From JALHMQ01 sp037441125 (GTDB lineage: Bacteria > Pseudomonadota > Gammaproteobacteria > Burkholderiales > Burkholderiaceae_F), in NCBI GenBank assembly GCA_037441125.1, contig JBBIST010000003.1, forward strand, positions 26,574-90,573: a stretch of 64,000 bases of DNA. The letters are read 5' to 3'. Shown one piece after another: positions 52,849 through 61,493 of this stretch. The position numbers were made by a program, and so were the translations under genes. The notes beneath the pieces were generated by a model. That model had not been told where the DNA came from, did not search any database, and saw only the letters and a program-made list of their open reading frames with translations. Every line of letters begins with the position of its first letter. Position 1 is the first letter of the stretch.

Positions 52849-53295
52849 TCAGCCCGGCACCGGTCGCCGCAACACTTCCAGCAGGGTCTTTGGCAGCGGC
52901 ACCGGCGCAAGGTTTCGCGCCGCAACGCAGGCCACCCGAATTGTCGCCTCGGCCAGCAGCGCGGGTTCGCCCGGCGCGCACTGATCGCGCCAGAGCTGCT
53001 GCGCGAACGTCAGCGAGGCGCCGCCGACCCGCGCCACGCGCGCACTGGCGACCAGCGCATCATCGAGGCGCGCCGGCCGCCGGAACTCGCAAGCCGCCTC
53101 TCGCACCACGAACTGCACGCCGGTCTCGCGCAGCAGCCGCGTCGGGTCCAGGTCGAGTGCACGCAGCCACTCGGTGCGGCAACGCTCGAAGAACTTCAGG
53201 TAGTTCGCGTAGTAGACGATGCCGCCGGCGTCGGTGTCCTCGTAGTACACGCGCAGGCGCCAGCGGAACTCTTCGGGGCCATCGTTCACCAGCAT
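52849..53295 (-). CDS. ybgC: Tol-Pal-associated acyl-CoA thioesterase YbgC
   Basis: The 148-aa product is a hot-dog thioesterase with Y-Y-E-D-T-D-A-G-G-I-V-Y-Y-A-N-Y, in which the Asp is catalytic, and R-C-R-T-E-W. It hydrolyses short acyl-CoA or acyl-ACP in the cytosol. It is the usual first gene of the tol-pal operon, and all seven genes here run on the minus strand to cpoB. Confidence 0.93.
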   Translation of the reverse strand: MLVNDGPEEFRWRLRVYYEDTDAGGIVYYANYLKFFERCRTEWLRALDLDPTRLLRETGVQFVVREAACEFRRPARLDDALVASARVARVGGASLTFAQQLWRDQCAPGEPALLAEATIRVACVAARNLAPVPLPKTLLEVLRRPVPG

Positions 53296-53384
53296 CGACC
53301 TGAAGTGTATCGCGCGGCAGTGACTGGCTTTCGTTGCGCGTCAGGCGGCGCCCCGCGCCGGCGGCGTGCAAACCCGCGGTCGGT

Positions 53385-53675
53385 TCACTCGAACCCCGCC
53401 TCGCGCTGATGGCGAACGCGCAACACGAGCACTTCGTCGGTGCCTGGGTCATAGCGGTAGAGCGCGATGTAACCGGAGCGTCCGCGCGAAATCAGCAGCT
53501 CTCGCAACCCTTCGTCAGCCGCGCGGCCGATCAGCGGATGCCGCTTCAGCGACTGCAAGCCATCGATGATCAATGGGCCGGTTTCGGCGGCCATTCGCGC
53601 CGACCGCTCCAGCAGAAAGTCCGCGAGCCGATCGAGATCATCGAGGGCAGCCGGCGCAAAGAGCAGTGTTGGCAA
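53385..53675 (-). CDS. ParE/RelE-superfamily toxin (apparently intact)
   Basis: The product is 96 aa if the TTG at 53675 starts it; no ATG or GTG lies nearby in frame, so the start is uncertain. It has the ParE fold pattern: F-A-P-A-A-L-D-D-L-D-R-L-A-D-F near the N-terminus, H-P-L-I-G-R, G-L-R-E-L and S-G-Y-I-A-L-Y-R-Y, ending V-L-R-V-R-H-Q-R-E-A-G. Relatives poison gyrase or cleave mRNA. It follows the antitoxin gene by 11 bp. A paralogous fragment lies at 63739-63947. Confidence 0.75.
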   Translation of the reverse strand: MPTLLFAPAALDDLDRLADFLLERSARMAAETGPLIIDGLQSLKRHPLIGRAADEGLRELLISRGRSGYIALYRYDPGTDEVLVLRVRHQREAGFE

Positions 53676-53686
53676 CGGCAGCCCGC

Positions 53687-53968
53687 TCAGCGCTTGCGCT
53701 TGCGCGGACGCGCGACCTTCCTGCCTTCGAAGCGCGCCTTCAGGTAGCTCAGTACCTCGTCGCCGTCGTACACGAGCCCGTAGGTCGCCACTTCCTGCTC
53801 GGCGGCGAGGGCGGACTGGATGAACTCGTGCCGCCGCTCGGCGAGCCGAGTGTGAAGTTCGATCGCCTCGACCATGAACGCGTGCGGCGACTTGCCGGCG
53901 GCTTGCGCCGCCTGTCCGACGCGCTCCTTCAGATCGTCGGGCAGCTTCAAGGTTGTCGAATTCGCCAT
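53687..53968 (-). CDS. Ribbon-helix-helix antitoxin paired with ParE-like toxin
   Basis: The 93-aa product has an N-terminal RHH region (T-T-L-K-L-P-D-D-L-K-E-R-V, with A-G-K-S-P-H-A-F-M-V-E-A-I after it), a helical middle part and a basic end with R-K-V-A-R-P-R-K-R-K-R. This is a CopG/ParD-like antitoxin that would bind its own operator and the toxin. The ATG at 53968 has GAGCAGG upstream. Antitoxin-first order is typical. Confidence 0.8.
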   Translation of the reverse strand: MANSTTLKLPDDLKERVGQAAQAAGKSPHAFMVEAIELHTRLAERRHEFIQSALAAEQEVATYGLVYDGDEVLSYLKARFEGRKVARPRKRKR

Positions 53969-54124
53969 GGCCTGCTCGATGGTGCCACCAAAGTAACACC
54001 CAAATTGCCGCGCGGTCAAATGGCCCGGCTCCAGGCTCGTACCTCGTTGGAAGAAACTAATGATCCACCGGCTCCTCCGCCGACGCTACTACAATCCTTA
54101 CCAAGTAATACTCTGGAGGCACAA

Positions 54125-54385
54125 GTGGCAGGCGTATCGGTGACCAGCAAGGGCCAGGTGACGATCCCGAAGCGCGTGCGCCGGGCGCTCGGAATCACCC
54201 CGGGGAGCAAGGTCGAGTTCGATCTGGATCAGGGCGGGGCCCGCCTGCGGCTGGTGAAGAGGACCGAGCCCTCGCGAATCGAAGACGGACCGGCGATCCT
54301 CAACTACGCCGGTCCGCGCATCGCGATCGCGCAAATGCACGGCGGCGTCGCCATGAAGAAGGCGGTTGCGCGTGCGCGCCGTTGA
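54125..54385 (+). CDS. AbrB/SpoVT-type antitoxin (VapB-like)
   Basis: The 86-aa product begins with GTG behind GGAGG (5-nt spacing) and has the swapped-hairpin AbrB domain: V-T-S-K-G-Q-V-T-I-P-K-R-V-R-R-A-L-G, then P-G-S-K-V-E-F. The C-terminal half would hold the toxin-binding segment. It overlaps the broken vapC, so it appears to be an orphaned antitoxin. Upstream, TACAAT and TAATACT words in an AT-richer stretch (54085-54115) may be its promoter. Confidence 0.82.
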   Translation: MAGVSVTSKGQVTIPKRVRRALGITPGSKVEFDLDQGGARLRLVKRTEPSRIEDGPAILNYAGPRIAIAQMHGGVAMKKAVARARR

Positions 54386-54580
54386 TACGAACGTTCTTGC
54401 CCGCTACTACTTGCAGGACGACCCGGCGCAGGCGCGGCTCGCGCGCAAGGTCCTTGCAATGCTCTACATCACGCCGCAAGCCACGCGTGCGACGAGATGC
54501 TCACGTTCGACGATCGGCGCTACGTGCGCCGGGCAGCGAGGCTCGGCCTAAAACCGCCGGTCACGCTGCTCAAAGCTTGA
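54372..54580 (+). pseudogene. Broken vapC (PIN-domain toxin), internal deletion
   Basis: The 5' part encodes V-R-A-V-D-T-N-V-L-A-R-Y-Y-L, the PIN N-terminus with its first acidic residue. After about 30 codons the frame loses similarity, and in a different frame the typical VapC end appears: H-A-C-D-E-M-L-T-F-D-D, then K-P-P-V-T-L-L, stopping at 54580. About half the usual 130 codons is missing, with a frameshift at the junction near 54490-54510. No active nuclease can be made. It overlaps the end of the VapB-like gene. Confidence 0.75.
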
Positions 54581-54724
54581 CTGCCGGCGCGGAACGACCG
54601 TCTGCGCCAACGGATCGTCGCGGCGCATGATGATATGGCTGCCATGCTGCCTGCGGACGGTGAAGCCGAACCTCTGAAGCGCGCGGACGAGATCCGGACC
54701 GGAAAGCTGCGGGAGTTTGGTCAT
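54548..54724 (-). pseudogene. Truncated hicA toxin
   Basis: The frame encodes 58 residues: M-T-K-L-P-Q-L-S-G, L-V-R-A-L-Q-R-F-G-F and Q-H-G-S-H-I-I-M-R (with the HicA catalytic His in G-S-H), then V-V-P-R. Here family members continue for about 20 residues with a G-T-L-R helix; instead the frame runs into DNA antisense to the vapC end and stops at 54548. The break is near 54585. It overlaps hicB (ATGA). Residual RNase activity is unlikely but cannot be excluded. Confidence 0.65.
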
Positions 54725-54927
54725 ACGGCCAGCAAGAGCGCATCGAAGCGCTCCTCTGGCACAGGTAGGCCGTCATCCTGAAGTGCCAGGACATACCCCT
54801 CAATCGCTTCCCTGATGTTTGCGATCGCAGCCTCGCGGCTCTCGCCCTGCGTGATACAGCCTGGCAGGCTGGGGCACTTAGCCACCCAAAAGCCGTCTTC
54901 GCCCCGGTAGATGATGACTTGACGCAT
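54721..54927 (-). CDS. HicB-type antitoxin
   Basis: The 68-aa product has the HicB partial RNase H-like fold: V-I-I-Y-R-G-E-D-G-F-W-V-A, C-P-S-L-P-G-C-I-T-Q-G and A-I-A-N-I-R-E-A-I-E-G-Y. There is no C-terminal DNA-binding domain, as in the short HicB group. It should neutralise HicA, which is truncated here. No strong ribosome-binding site precedes the ATG. Confidence 0.82.
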   Translation of the reverse strand: MRQVIIYRGEDGFWVAKCPSLPGCITQGESREAAIANIREAIEGYVLALQDDGLPVPEERFDALLLAV

Positions 54928-55083
54928 GAAGCAAGATTACCCCGCGAGCAAGAAAGCGCAACGACTTCGCTACCAAGCAGCGGAGCCAGTGAAGCCGCTT
55001 TCGATCAGAGCCGGCACGCCTGTGCGTCGACGACACCCTTTCCCGCATCGGCGCGACAGCGGAGGGACTCTTTCGCGTGACGA

Positions 55084-55391
55084 TCAGCCTTGCGCGGCTC
55101 GGTGCCGCTCCCAGACGACCACGCCTTCGGCGCGCACCTGCCGCGCCAGACGGGCGTCGACGTCGCCGGCATAGAGCCCGACCAGATTAACGAACCCCGG
55201 CCACTGATCGACCACCGGCTCCTGCGCCGCGCGCCGCACGCTTTCGAGCCAGTCGCGCAGCCCCGGCGCTTCCGCGGCCGCAAATTCCACGGCGAGGTCG
55301 AGATCCGAGTCCTCCGTCGACGCGCCGCGCGCTCCGGAGGGTCTGCCCTCCGCTGCGCGATTTACGGCAGGGTCGGCGGCGCTGCGATCAC
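55084..55391 (-). pseudogene. Broken MNT-type nucleotidyltransferase
   Basis: A GTG at 55391 overlaps the upstream gene's stop and gives V-I-A-A-P-P-T-L-P, then a TAA. In another frame the MNT core appears: A-R-G-A-S-T-E-D-S-D-L-D-L-A-V-E-F (the D-x-D metal site), and that frame continues to a normal-looking end at 55084. The usual L-F-G-S-R stretch is missing, so both a stop and an internal deletion are inferred. MNT proteins AMPylate HEPN toxins as antitoxins; no HEPN gene is seen beside it. Confidence 0.6.
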
Positions 55392-55576
55392 CGCTTGCCG
55401 GATTGGGACTGCATCTGGATCAGCGCCTTCAACTGTCCGCGCAGCTCCGCCAAGCCATTCTGCTGCTCGATCATCACCGCGCGCAGATCGGACAACTGGC
55501 CGCTCAGGTCGTTGACCCTGTCCTTCAGTGCGCAGATGCCCGACAGGCGATCGAGGATATCGGTGAGGACACTCAT
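55388..55576 (-). CDS. Small coiled-coil protein
   Basis: The 62-aa product is predicted to be one long amphipathic helix with heptad-like Leu/Ile/Val spacing (I-L-D-R-L-S-G-I, D-R-V-N-D-L-S-G-Q-L, L-A-E-L-R-G-Q-L-K-A-L). It overlaps the RHH gene upstream (ATGA) and the broken MNT gene downstream (GTGA), so the three were one coupled operon. No family was recognised; a SlyX-like or antitoxin-partner role is only a guess. Confidence 0.6.
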   Translation of the reverse strand: MSVLTDILDRLSGICALKDRVNDLSGQLSDLRAVMIEQQNGLAELRGQLKALIQMQSQSGKR

Positions 55577-55854
55577 CGTTCGCCGGCATGTTGAAGCCGA
55601 GCAATTTCCGCCATGAACGCCTTGTGTTGCTTGGCGTTGGCGTCCAGGGTGGCGATCATCTGCTTGAGATCGGCCTCGGCGAGCCGGCTCGCCGCTTCGA
55701 ACTGCCGCAACTCGTCGGCGCTGACACCCAGCAGTAACGCATCGACCGCCTCGCGTACCAGGTCCGAAGACTTCCGTCCTGTCTTCTTCGCCTTCGCCGC
55801 GAGCGCCTTCTTCTGCTTCGCCTCCAGATACACCTGAGTCAGGACCATCGCCAT
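55573..55854 (-). CDS. CopG/RHH-like antitoxin-type protein
   Basis: The 93-aa product has an N-terminal RHH-like segment (V-Y-L-E-A-K-Q-K-K-A-L-A-A-K-A, with R-K-S-S-D-L-V-R-E-A-V-D-A) and a helical C-terminal half. AAGGAGG lies 5 nt before the ATG at 55854, a strong site. Such proteins are usually antitoxins or autoregulators of small operons; here the partners are a coiled-coil protein and a broken nucleotidyltransferase. Confidence 0.7.
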   Translation of the reverse strand: MAMVLTQVYLEAKQKKALAAKAKKTGRKSSDLVREAVDALLLGVSADELRQFEAASRLAEADLKQMIATLDANAKQHKAFMAEIARLQHAGER

Positions 55855-56947
55855 GACAGCCTCCTTGCATGTCAATGTATATCAGAGGCGAAGCCCTCGG
55901 CGGGCGTGCTGGCCCGGCGCGCGCAGGGTCGCTCCAGCAGGCACTGGGCGGCAGGGAGAACAGCGAAGTTGGCGCGCGTCGTCGTCTAGCGAAAGAACCC
56001 TTGTCCCGCCAGCAGATCGGCCGCGGCCCACTCCCGTGAGGCCTCGTGGAGTGCGCGTTGCGCGAGCAGGGTTCGCGCGTCTCCGGCTGTCATCTGGCGC
56101 TCGATCTCTGTCAAGGACCGCTCTGGAGAAAGTCCTCCCCTGGGCTGCAGAGCTGCCCCCGAGGTGCCGGGATCGCTCCTTGGGGCTGCGCCGGATCGCG
56201 ATCGGTCTGCCGCCGTCGGTCGCCCGCCCGATCAGCGCGTATCAGCGCGCGACGGTCCGTGCACCGCTCAACTTGCCGCCTCGCGGCCTCCTTACTGAGG
56301 CCATCGCTGTAATGCTCCGAACGGCCTGCATGCAGGGAAACGGCCGCCGAAATCGCATCAGGCTTTCGAGGCGCAGCGTGCCGCCGTCGAAGCGGGCGGC
56401 GTGAACACTCGGATCCGGCACTGGCTTGTCGTGAGCCCCTTGGGCGCGCGTTCCGCCTGCACCCCGCCCATGCTGTCGCCGACAGTGGCAGTTGCTGCAG
56501 GCTCACCGCCCTCGCGAAGATCGTTCGGTAGCGAGGCCGGCCACTGGCTTCCGCGCGATGGTGTCGCTCCCAGGCGAGGAGGCCTTCGGCGCTCTCCAGC
56601 CACGTACGGTGTCAAGCGTGACGTGGCGACGCTGCGCTGCGGTCACTGCGATGCGATGCGGGCTGTGTTCACCAATGGCGCACGTCGCCACCTTCGACTG
56701 TCGCGCGGCAGCAATCGAGTCGTCGAATCAAAGTCCGGCAACCCTGTTACGGAAACGCAACAACGCGTCGCACTCGTGTGGCAGATGGTTGCTATGGGAG
56801 AAACACTTAAACACAATCAGCGCGCATTCGCCGAGTGGAAAGGAGAGGCCGCGCACGCTGCTTTCGCGTGCGGGAGAGCGGAAGGCGCAGCGCTGCTCTT
56901 CGAAGGGGCCGCTGTTCGAGGCGAAACCACACTTTCTGGGGGAAACC
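55855..56947. other. Long gap upstream of the TonB-dependent receptor gene
   Basis: This stretch of about 1.1 kb has no confident gene. On the minus strand, 55986-56114 reads 42 codons of ordinary protein composition from a TTG (L-T-E-I-E-R-Q-M-T-A-G-D-A-R) to a TAG; it could be the end of a decayed gene. Frames on the plus strand are Arg/Ala/Pro-rich shadows. The right part probably carries the receptor gene's promoter and leader. Confidence 0.35.
56789..56817 (+). promoter_or_regulatory. Candidate promoter of the TonB-dependent receptor gene
   Basis: TTGCTA (56789-56794) and CACAAT (56812-56817) are 17 bp apart; each matches 4 of 6 consensus positions. The leader would be about 125 nt. The surrounding bases are less GC-rich than the genome. 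No Fur-like palindrome was found. Confidence 0.3.
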
Positions 56948-59900
56948 ATGTTTGAACTGAAGCCGATCGTTCGGCATCTGCTGCTCGCTTGCGGAGGCGT
57001 TAGTGCGATCGTCGCCGCTCAGCCGGTGCTTGCTCAACCGGTTGAGGAAGGGGAAAGAGTCGTCATCACGGGCACAAGGATCCTCAAGCGCGACTTCGAG
57101 ACCAGTAGCCCCATCGTCACGATTTCTGCCGAAGAACTGCGAGCGAATCAGGATGTCACGCTCGAGACGTTTCTCAACACCTTGCCGCAGGCGAATCCTG
57201 CCGGCACTACGACATCGAACAATCCCGGTAACGCCGGGCAAGCGAACATCAACCTTCGCGGCTTGGGGTCGAACAGGAATCTGGTGCTCATCGACGGCCG
57301 GCGTCCGATGGTGTCGGCATCCGATCAAACGGTCGATCTGAACACCATCCCGATGTCGATGATCGAGAGCATTGAGGTGATCTCCGGCGGTGCGGCCGCG
57401 GTGTACGGTGCAGACGCGGTCGCCGGCGTTGTCAACATCCGGCTGAAGCCGCGCTTCGAGGGAGTCGAGCTGAGCGCCGGCTACTCCGACAGCGAGAAGA
57501 AGGACGCGTTCGAACGCAGCGTCTCGGCACTCATCGGCGGCAACTTTGCAAACCGACGCGGCAACGCACTGCTAGCGTTCGACTATGCCGACCGCGAAGG
57601 GTTGATCAAGGGGCAGCGCGATTTCGCCAAGGTTGCCACGGCGACGACCAGTTTCTTCCCCGAGGGCACCTACCGGCCCGGAGCGAACGCGCCCTCGCAG
57701 GCCGCGGTCGATGCGCTCTTCGGCCAGGCTGCCTACGGCGGTGCAGCTCCCGGATCGGTACCAAGGACGCTGCCGGTCGGATTCAACCTCGACGGCTCGC
57801 TGTTCTCGGTGGGCATCTTTAACCACCCGGCCGACGTACGTAACTGGCGTTACCCGGTCGACGACGGCGTGAACACGAGGCTGTTCCCGGATGTCTACTC
57901 CTACAACTTCGACGCCGTGAACATCCTCGTGCTGCCGTTGGAACGGCGCACGATGATGACCAAGTTCGACTACAAGTTCGCGAACGATGTAGAAGCATTC
58001 GCCCGCTTTTCCAACACGCGCTACTCGTCGACCTCTGCGCTCGCACCGACGCCCGTTCCGACGGTTTCGGTGGCGGCAACGGGGCTTGCAACCCCTACCC
58101 AGGCATCCAGTGCCTTGGTGACCGCTGCGAACAACCCCGCTACGGGTCAACCCTTTAACTCGGGCAATCAACTCGTCGTACCGGTGACGAACCCGTTTAT
58201 TCCGGCAGACCTGCAAACGTTGCTGGCTTCGCGAACGGGCGATGTCGCCTCGCTCGTGGGCTCGGGGGCAACGGAGCCTTTCTTCATGCGCTGGCGGACT
58301 CTGCCGATGGGCTTGCGCACGCAGGACTTCGAGAACATCGTCAACCAGTACCTTGGCGGTGCCAAGGGTCCGCTGGCCGGCAAGACCTGGACTTGGGAAG
58401 CCTACGCCTCCGAGGGCCGGACCAAGATCAGCACAGTGCAGAGCGGTAACGTCAATACGCAAAGGCTTCAGCAAGCCTTGGAGGCTCCGGATGGCGGGGT
58501 GAGCCTTTGCGCAGGCGGCGTTAATCCATTCGGGCGCCAACCGCTCTCACAGGCGTGCCAGGACTTCCTGGCAGTCAAGACGGCCACCACCGAGGAGTTC
58601 GTGCAGCAGATCGTGCAAGCCTTTGCGACCGGCGACGTGGCGGATCTGCCCGCGGGTCCGTTAACCGCGGTGATTGGTGCCGAGTCGCGCCGCTTCGAGT
58701 ATTCGTTCGATCCCGGAGCGGCATCGGGTCCGATCTCCGGCTTCAACGTGCAAGACCCGGCGGGCGGCACCAACTCATTCAAGGACGTTTTCGTCGAACT
58801 CGCCATCCCTGTCGTGCGCGCCGCGCCGATGGCGAAGGAGCTCGACGTGAGCCTCGCGTATCGCAGCTCCTCGAGCAAGTTCAGGGACGACGTCACCGGC
58901 GTTGAGAGCCCCAGCCGCAGCAGCGACGCATGGGCAATCAACTTCAACTGGGTGCCCACGGATGCCTGGCGCGGACGCGCATCCTTCCAGCGTTCCGTGC
59001 GTGCGCCGAACTTCGGCGAACTCTTCGCCGGCGGCGGTAGCGCGCCGCAGATCTTCGATCCGTGCTCAGTGACATCGAACGCGCGAACGGTGGGCGCGAA
59101 CGCCGCCCAACTTCGTCTGCTGTGCCGTGACGCCGGGCAGATTGGCGGGCTTGGCGCGGCGGTCGACACCTTCGTGCAGACGCCAGGAACGCAGGCGTCA
59201 ATTGTCTTCGGCGGCAATCGCGAGCTCGAACCGGAAACCGGCGACAGCATTACGCTCGGCGCGGTCTGGTCGCCGAATTTCGGTGGCACCCTTTCCGGTC
59301 TTCGCGCGTCCATCGATTACTACCAGATCAAGGTGAAGGACGCGATTGTCTTCACCGACACCAATGAGTTCATCGCCGACTGCTACAACTTCTACGGCAA
59401 CAATCCGGGATTCAGCCCGACCTACGCGAACTGCGCGAACATTTTCCGATTCGGCGACATCCTGTTCCTCGACAACCTTGCGAATCCAGATTTGACGTTT
59501 CTTTCTACCAACAGAGGCAGGATCGAAACGAGCGGCATCGACCTCCAGGTCAACTGGGGACCGAGGGTCGGACCGGGCCGCCTCGACATGACGCTCAACG
59601 TCAACCACTTGCTGGAGTACAAGCTGCAGACCAACCCGAGCCTCCCGTTCAACAACTTTACCGGGACGATTCCCTACTTCGGCGCGGGCTTCGGCCTTGC
59701 GCATCCGAAGTGGAAGGCAAGCCTGCTTGGGCGCTACAAGTTTGCTCAGTTCGGGGTGGATGCGCGCGTTCGATACATCGACGCCATGAAGAACCGGATG
59801 GGCGTGATCTTCCCGGGTGAGAATTTCACGGGGGTCCCGGAGACTTTCTACTGGGACTTTGGCGCTTCGTGGGACTTCATGAAGAACGCCACTGTGCGCG

Positions 59901-60031
59901 TCGGGGTGAACAACGCCTTCGACCAGAAGCCTCGCACCTACCAGCCCAACGTGCAGTCGGGGACCGATCCGTCGACGTACGACGTGATCGGGCGTCGCTT
60001 CTTCGTGCAGGCACAGGTGAGGTTCGAGTAA
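56948..60031 (+). CDS. TonB-dependent outer-membrane receptor
   Basis: The 1027-aa product has a signal peptide (residues 1-29, ending V-L-A-Q), a TonB-box-like stretch (E-R-V-V-I-T-G-T-R), a plug domain (about 45-165; I-N-L-R-G-L-G, Y-G-A-D-A-V-A-G-V-V-N-I) and a large beta-barrel ending V-R-F-E. The opening and the S-P-I-V-T-I-S motif fit the large receptors used for sugars, peptides or plant polymers in other proteobacteria; the ligand is unknown. GGGGGAAA precedes the ATG at 56948. A good terminator follows, so it is probably monocistronic. Confidence 0.9.
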   Translation: MFELKPIVRHLLLACGGVSAIVAAQPVLAQPVEEGERVVITGTRILKRDFETSSPIVTISAEELRANQDVTLETFLNTLPQANPAGTTTSNNPGNAGQANINLRGLGSNRNLVLIDGRRPMVSASDQTVDLNTIPMSMIESIEVISGGAAAVYGADAVAGVVNIRLKPRFEGVELSAGYSDSEKKDAFERSVSALIGGNFANRRGNALLAFDYADREGLIKGQRDFAKVATATTSFFPEGTYRPGANAPSQAAVDALFGQAAYGGAAPGSVPRTLPVGFNLDGSLFSVGIFNHPADVRNWRYPVDDGVNTRLFPDVYSYNFDAVNILVLPLERRTMMTKFDYKFANDVEAFARFSNTRYSSTSALAPTPVPTVSVAATGLATPTQASSALVTAANNPATGQPFNSGNQLVVPVTNPFIPADLQTLLASRTGDVASLVGSGATEPFFMRWRTLPMGLRTQDFENIVNQYLGGAKGPLAGKTWTWEAYASEGRTKISTVQSGNVNTQRLQQALEAPDGGVSLCAGGVNPFGRQPLSQACQDFLAVKTATTEEFVQQIVQAFATGDVADLPAGPLTAVIGAESRRFEYSFDPGAASGPISGFNVQDPAGGTNSFKDVFVELAIPVVRAAPMAKELDVSLAYRSSSSKFRDDVTGVESPSRSSDAWAINFNWVPTDAWRGRASFQRSVRAPNFGELFAGGGSAPQIFDPCSVTSNARTVGANAAQLRLLCRDAGQIGGLGAAVDTFVQTPGTQASIVFGGNRELEPETGDSITLGAVWSPNFGGTLSGLRASIDYYQIKVKDAIVFTDTNEFIADCYNFYGNNPGFSPTYANCANIFRFGDILFLDNLANPDLTFLSTNRGRIETSGIDLQVNWGPRVGPGRLDMTLNVNHLLEYKLQTNPSLPFNNFTGTIPYFGAGFGLAHPKWKASLLGRYKFAQFGVDARVRYIDAMKNRMGVIFPGENFTGVPETFYWDFGASWDFMKNATVRVGVNNAFDQKPRTYQPNVQSGTDPSTYDVIGRRFFVQAQVRFE

Positions 60032-60049
60032 CTGATCGGCTCCGGTCAG

Positions 60050-60087
60050 AAGCCGCGGCGACCCACTGTGGGCGTCGCGGCTTTTTT
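60050..60087 (+). terminator. Intrinsic terminator after the receptor gene
   Basis: A stem of about 16 bp with two mismatches (AGCCGCGGCG... pairing with ...CGTCGCGGCT) is followed by six T at 60082-60087. It begins 19 bp after the receptor stop. Only the plus-strand orientation has the T run. Confidence 0.85.
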
Positions 60088-60121
60088 ATCGACGCCAAGA
60101 GTATCGACTCGCTGCTTGCCT

Positions 60122-61378
60122 TCATCGACTATCGTCAGCGAGGCGCGGGAAGGTGCGACTCCCGATAGCCGAAACTATTCCATCAAGGTCCTTGCTGCTC
60201 TCGGCGAGATCCCGAAGCGATCCTCGTCTTAGGCTTTCCAAGTAGAACTCACGGTAGCTAGGCGTCGGGCTGTAATCGATCGCCAGGCGCAGATGCCGGT
60301 CTCTCTGCCTCAGATTGCCGAGTCGCTCATTCACCATCGCGAGCCAGAAGTGAAACTCATGGTGATATGCATCGCGCTCGATCTCTCGGGTGAAGTGGTC
60401 GCGCGCTGATCGGAAGTCTTCGCGCTGCATGGCTGCCACCCCGAGATCAAAGAAGTGGAAGGGCGGGTAGCCCTCGATTCCTCTGAGCTTATGTTGAACG
60501 GCACTGGCTTCGTCGACGCGTTCCATCCGCCGCAGAGCTTGCGCCAGGTTGGCAAGTGCCGACACGTTCAGCGGTTCGCGCTCGAGTACGTGCCGGAATG
60601 CACGTTCCGCGTCCACGAGCTCCCCGCTGCGTATGTAGACGACGCCGAGCGTGTTGTATGCGCTCAGAAACGACTCGTTGTAGCTGATGGCCTCGCGCGC
60701 CCACCAGTACGCGTCGTGCACCTTGCCTTCGAGCAACGCCTCGTTGGCGCGGTTGTTCAGATACATGGCCACGATGGTCGCCTCGGTGATGATGCGCGTG
60801 CGCGAGGCGCGGATTTCCGCGGGCGGGCGAAAGTCGATCCTCCAGCTCCTTTCTTCGCGAGTCCTCGGGTCGATGAATGGCCGACCCAGGACCAGATTGA
60901 CGTGGCCGCTACCGACGTAGAGGTCGCCGTTACGAGCCCAACTCTCGGTGGCGATGACGCTTTGGTATCGGATCTCGACTCCGAGTGCCTTGGCGAACGC
61001 CGCGGTCATGATGACCAGCGACAGACAGTTGCCGGCTCGCGCCTCGAATGCCTGCGCCGCGTTCCTCGTGATGGAGGCGTCGTAGTCGAGCTTCAGTTGC
61101 CCCTCGCTGTAGAGCGCGTCAAATAGGCCGCGGTGCGCGCCCTTGGCGCGTACCTGCCCGGCGATGGTCGTTTGCAGGTATTCACGCATGCCCGCGCTCA
61201 AGGCAAACAGGTCATCGGCTTCTATAGGTTCCGCCGGAGCCGCAAAGAGTTCGTCCCGAAAGTGGTCCTCCGTTGCCCGCATTGCGGGCGATGCCGCACA
61301 CGCCGCGAGCAGTGCCAAGAGAGCTGGCATCGCCCACCTTGCAAGTCGCCGCGCATCGCTAGGGGGTGCGCTTCTCAT
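60122..61378 (-). CDS. Lipoprotein with transglutaminase-like and TPR domains
   Basis: The 418-aa product has a lipoprotein-type signal (L-L-A-A-C-A-A-S), a transglutaminase-like region (about 80-190) with A-G-N-C-L-S-L-V as the Cys site and G-H-V-N-L-V-L as a possible His site, and TPR repeats from about 200 to 380 (A-Y-N-T-L-G-V-V-Y-I-R-S-G-E-L). It is likely periplasmic or outer-membrane bound. Whether it is an active protease or a binding protein is unknown. The ATG at 61378 has a weak ribosome-binding site. It is the last of three minus-strand genes. Confidence 0.72.
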   Translation of the reverse strand: MRSAPPSDARRLARWAMPALLALLAACAASPAMRATEDHFRDELFAAPAEPIEADDLFALSAGMREYLQTTIAGQVRAKGAHRGLFDALYSEGQLKLDYDASITRNAAQAFEARAGNCLSLVIMTAAFAKALGVEIRYQSVIATESWARNGDLYVGSGHVNLVLGRPFIDPRTREERSWRIDFRPPAEIRASRTRIITEATIVAMYLNNRANEALLEGKVHDAYWWAREAISYNESFLSAYNTLGVVYIRSGELVDAERAFRHVLEREPLNVSALANLAQALRRMERVDEASAVQHKLRGIEGYPPFHFFDLGVAAMQREDFRSARDHFTREIERDAYHHEFHFWLAMVNERLGNLRQRDRHLRLAIDYSPTPSYREFYLESLRRGSLRDLAESSKDLDGIVSAIGSRTFPRLADDSR

Positions 61379-61493
61379 CGTCGACCGAAGACCAAAAGTG
61401 GGAGTTGGCCGAGCTGGGTGTGTCAATCCCAAGCGCTCGCAGCAGCGGTCTCGACGGACGGACGGCCGTTCGCTATGGCGCACGCTCGGCGAT

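Noticed and set aside
55362..55604. 80-codon minus-strand frame over the coiled-coil gene
   Set aside because: It is the out-of-frame reading of the 62-aa gene; only its last codons (V-I-A-A-P-P) belong to the start of the broken MNT gene.
56780..56795. Sigma-54 type promoter (TGGCAG...TTGCT) upstream of the receptor gene
   Set aside because: The spacing between the GG and GC elements is one base too short for sigma-54, which tolerates almost no change.
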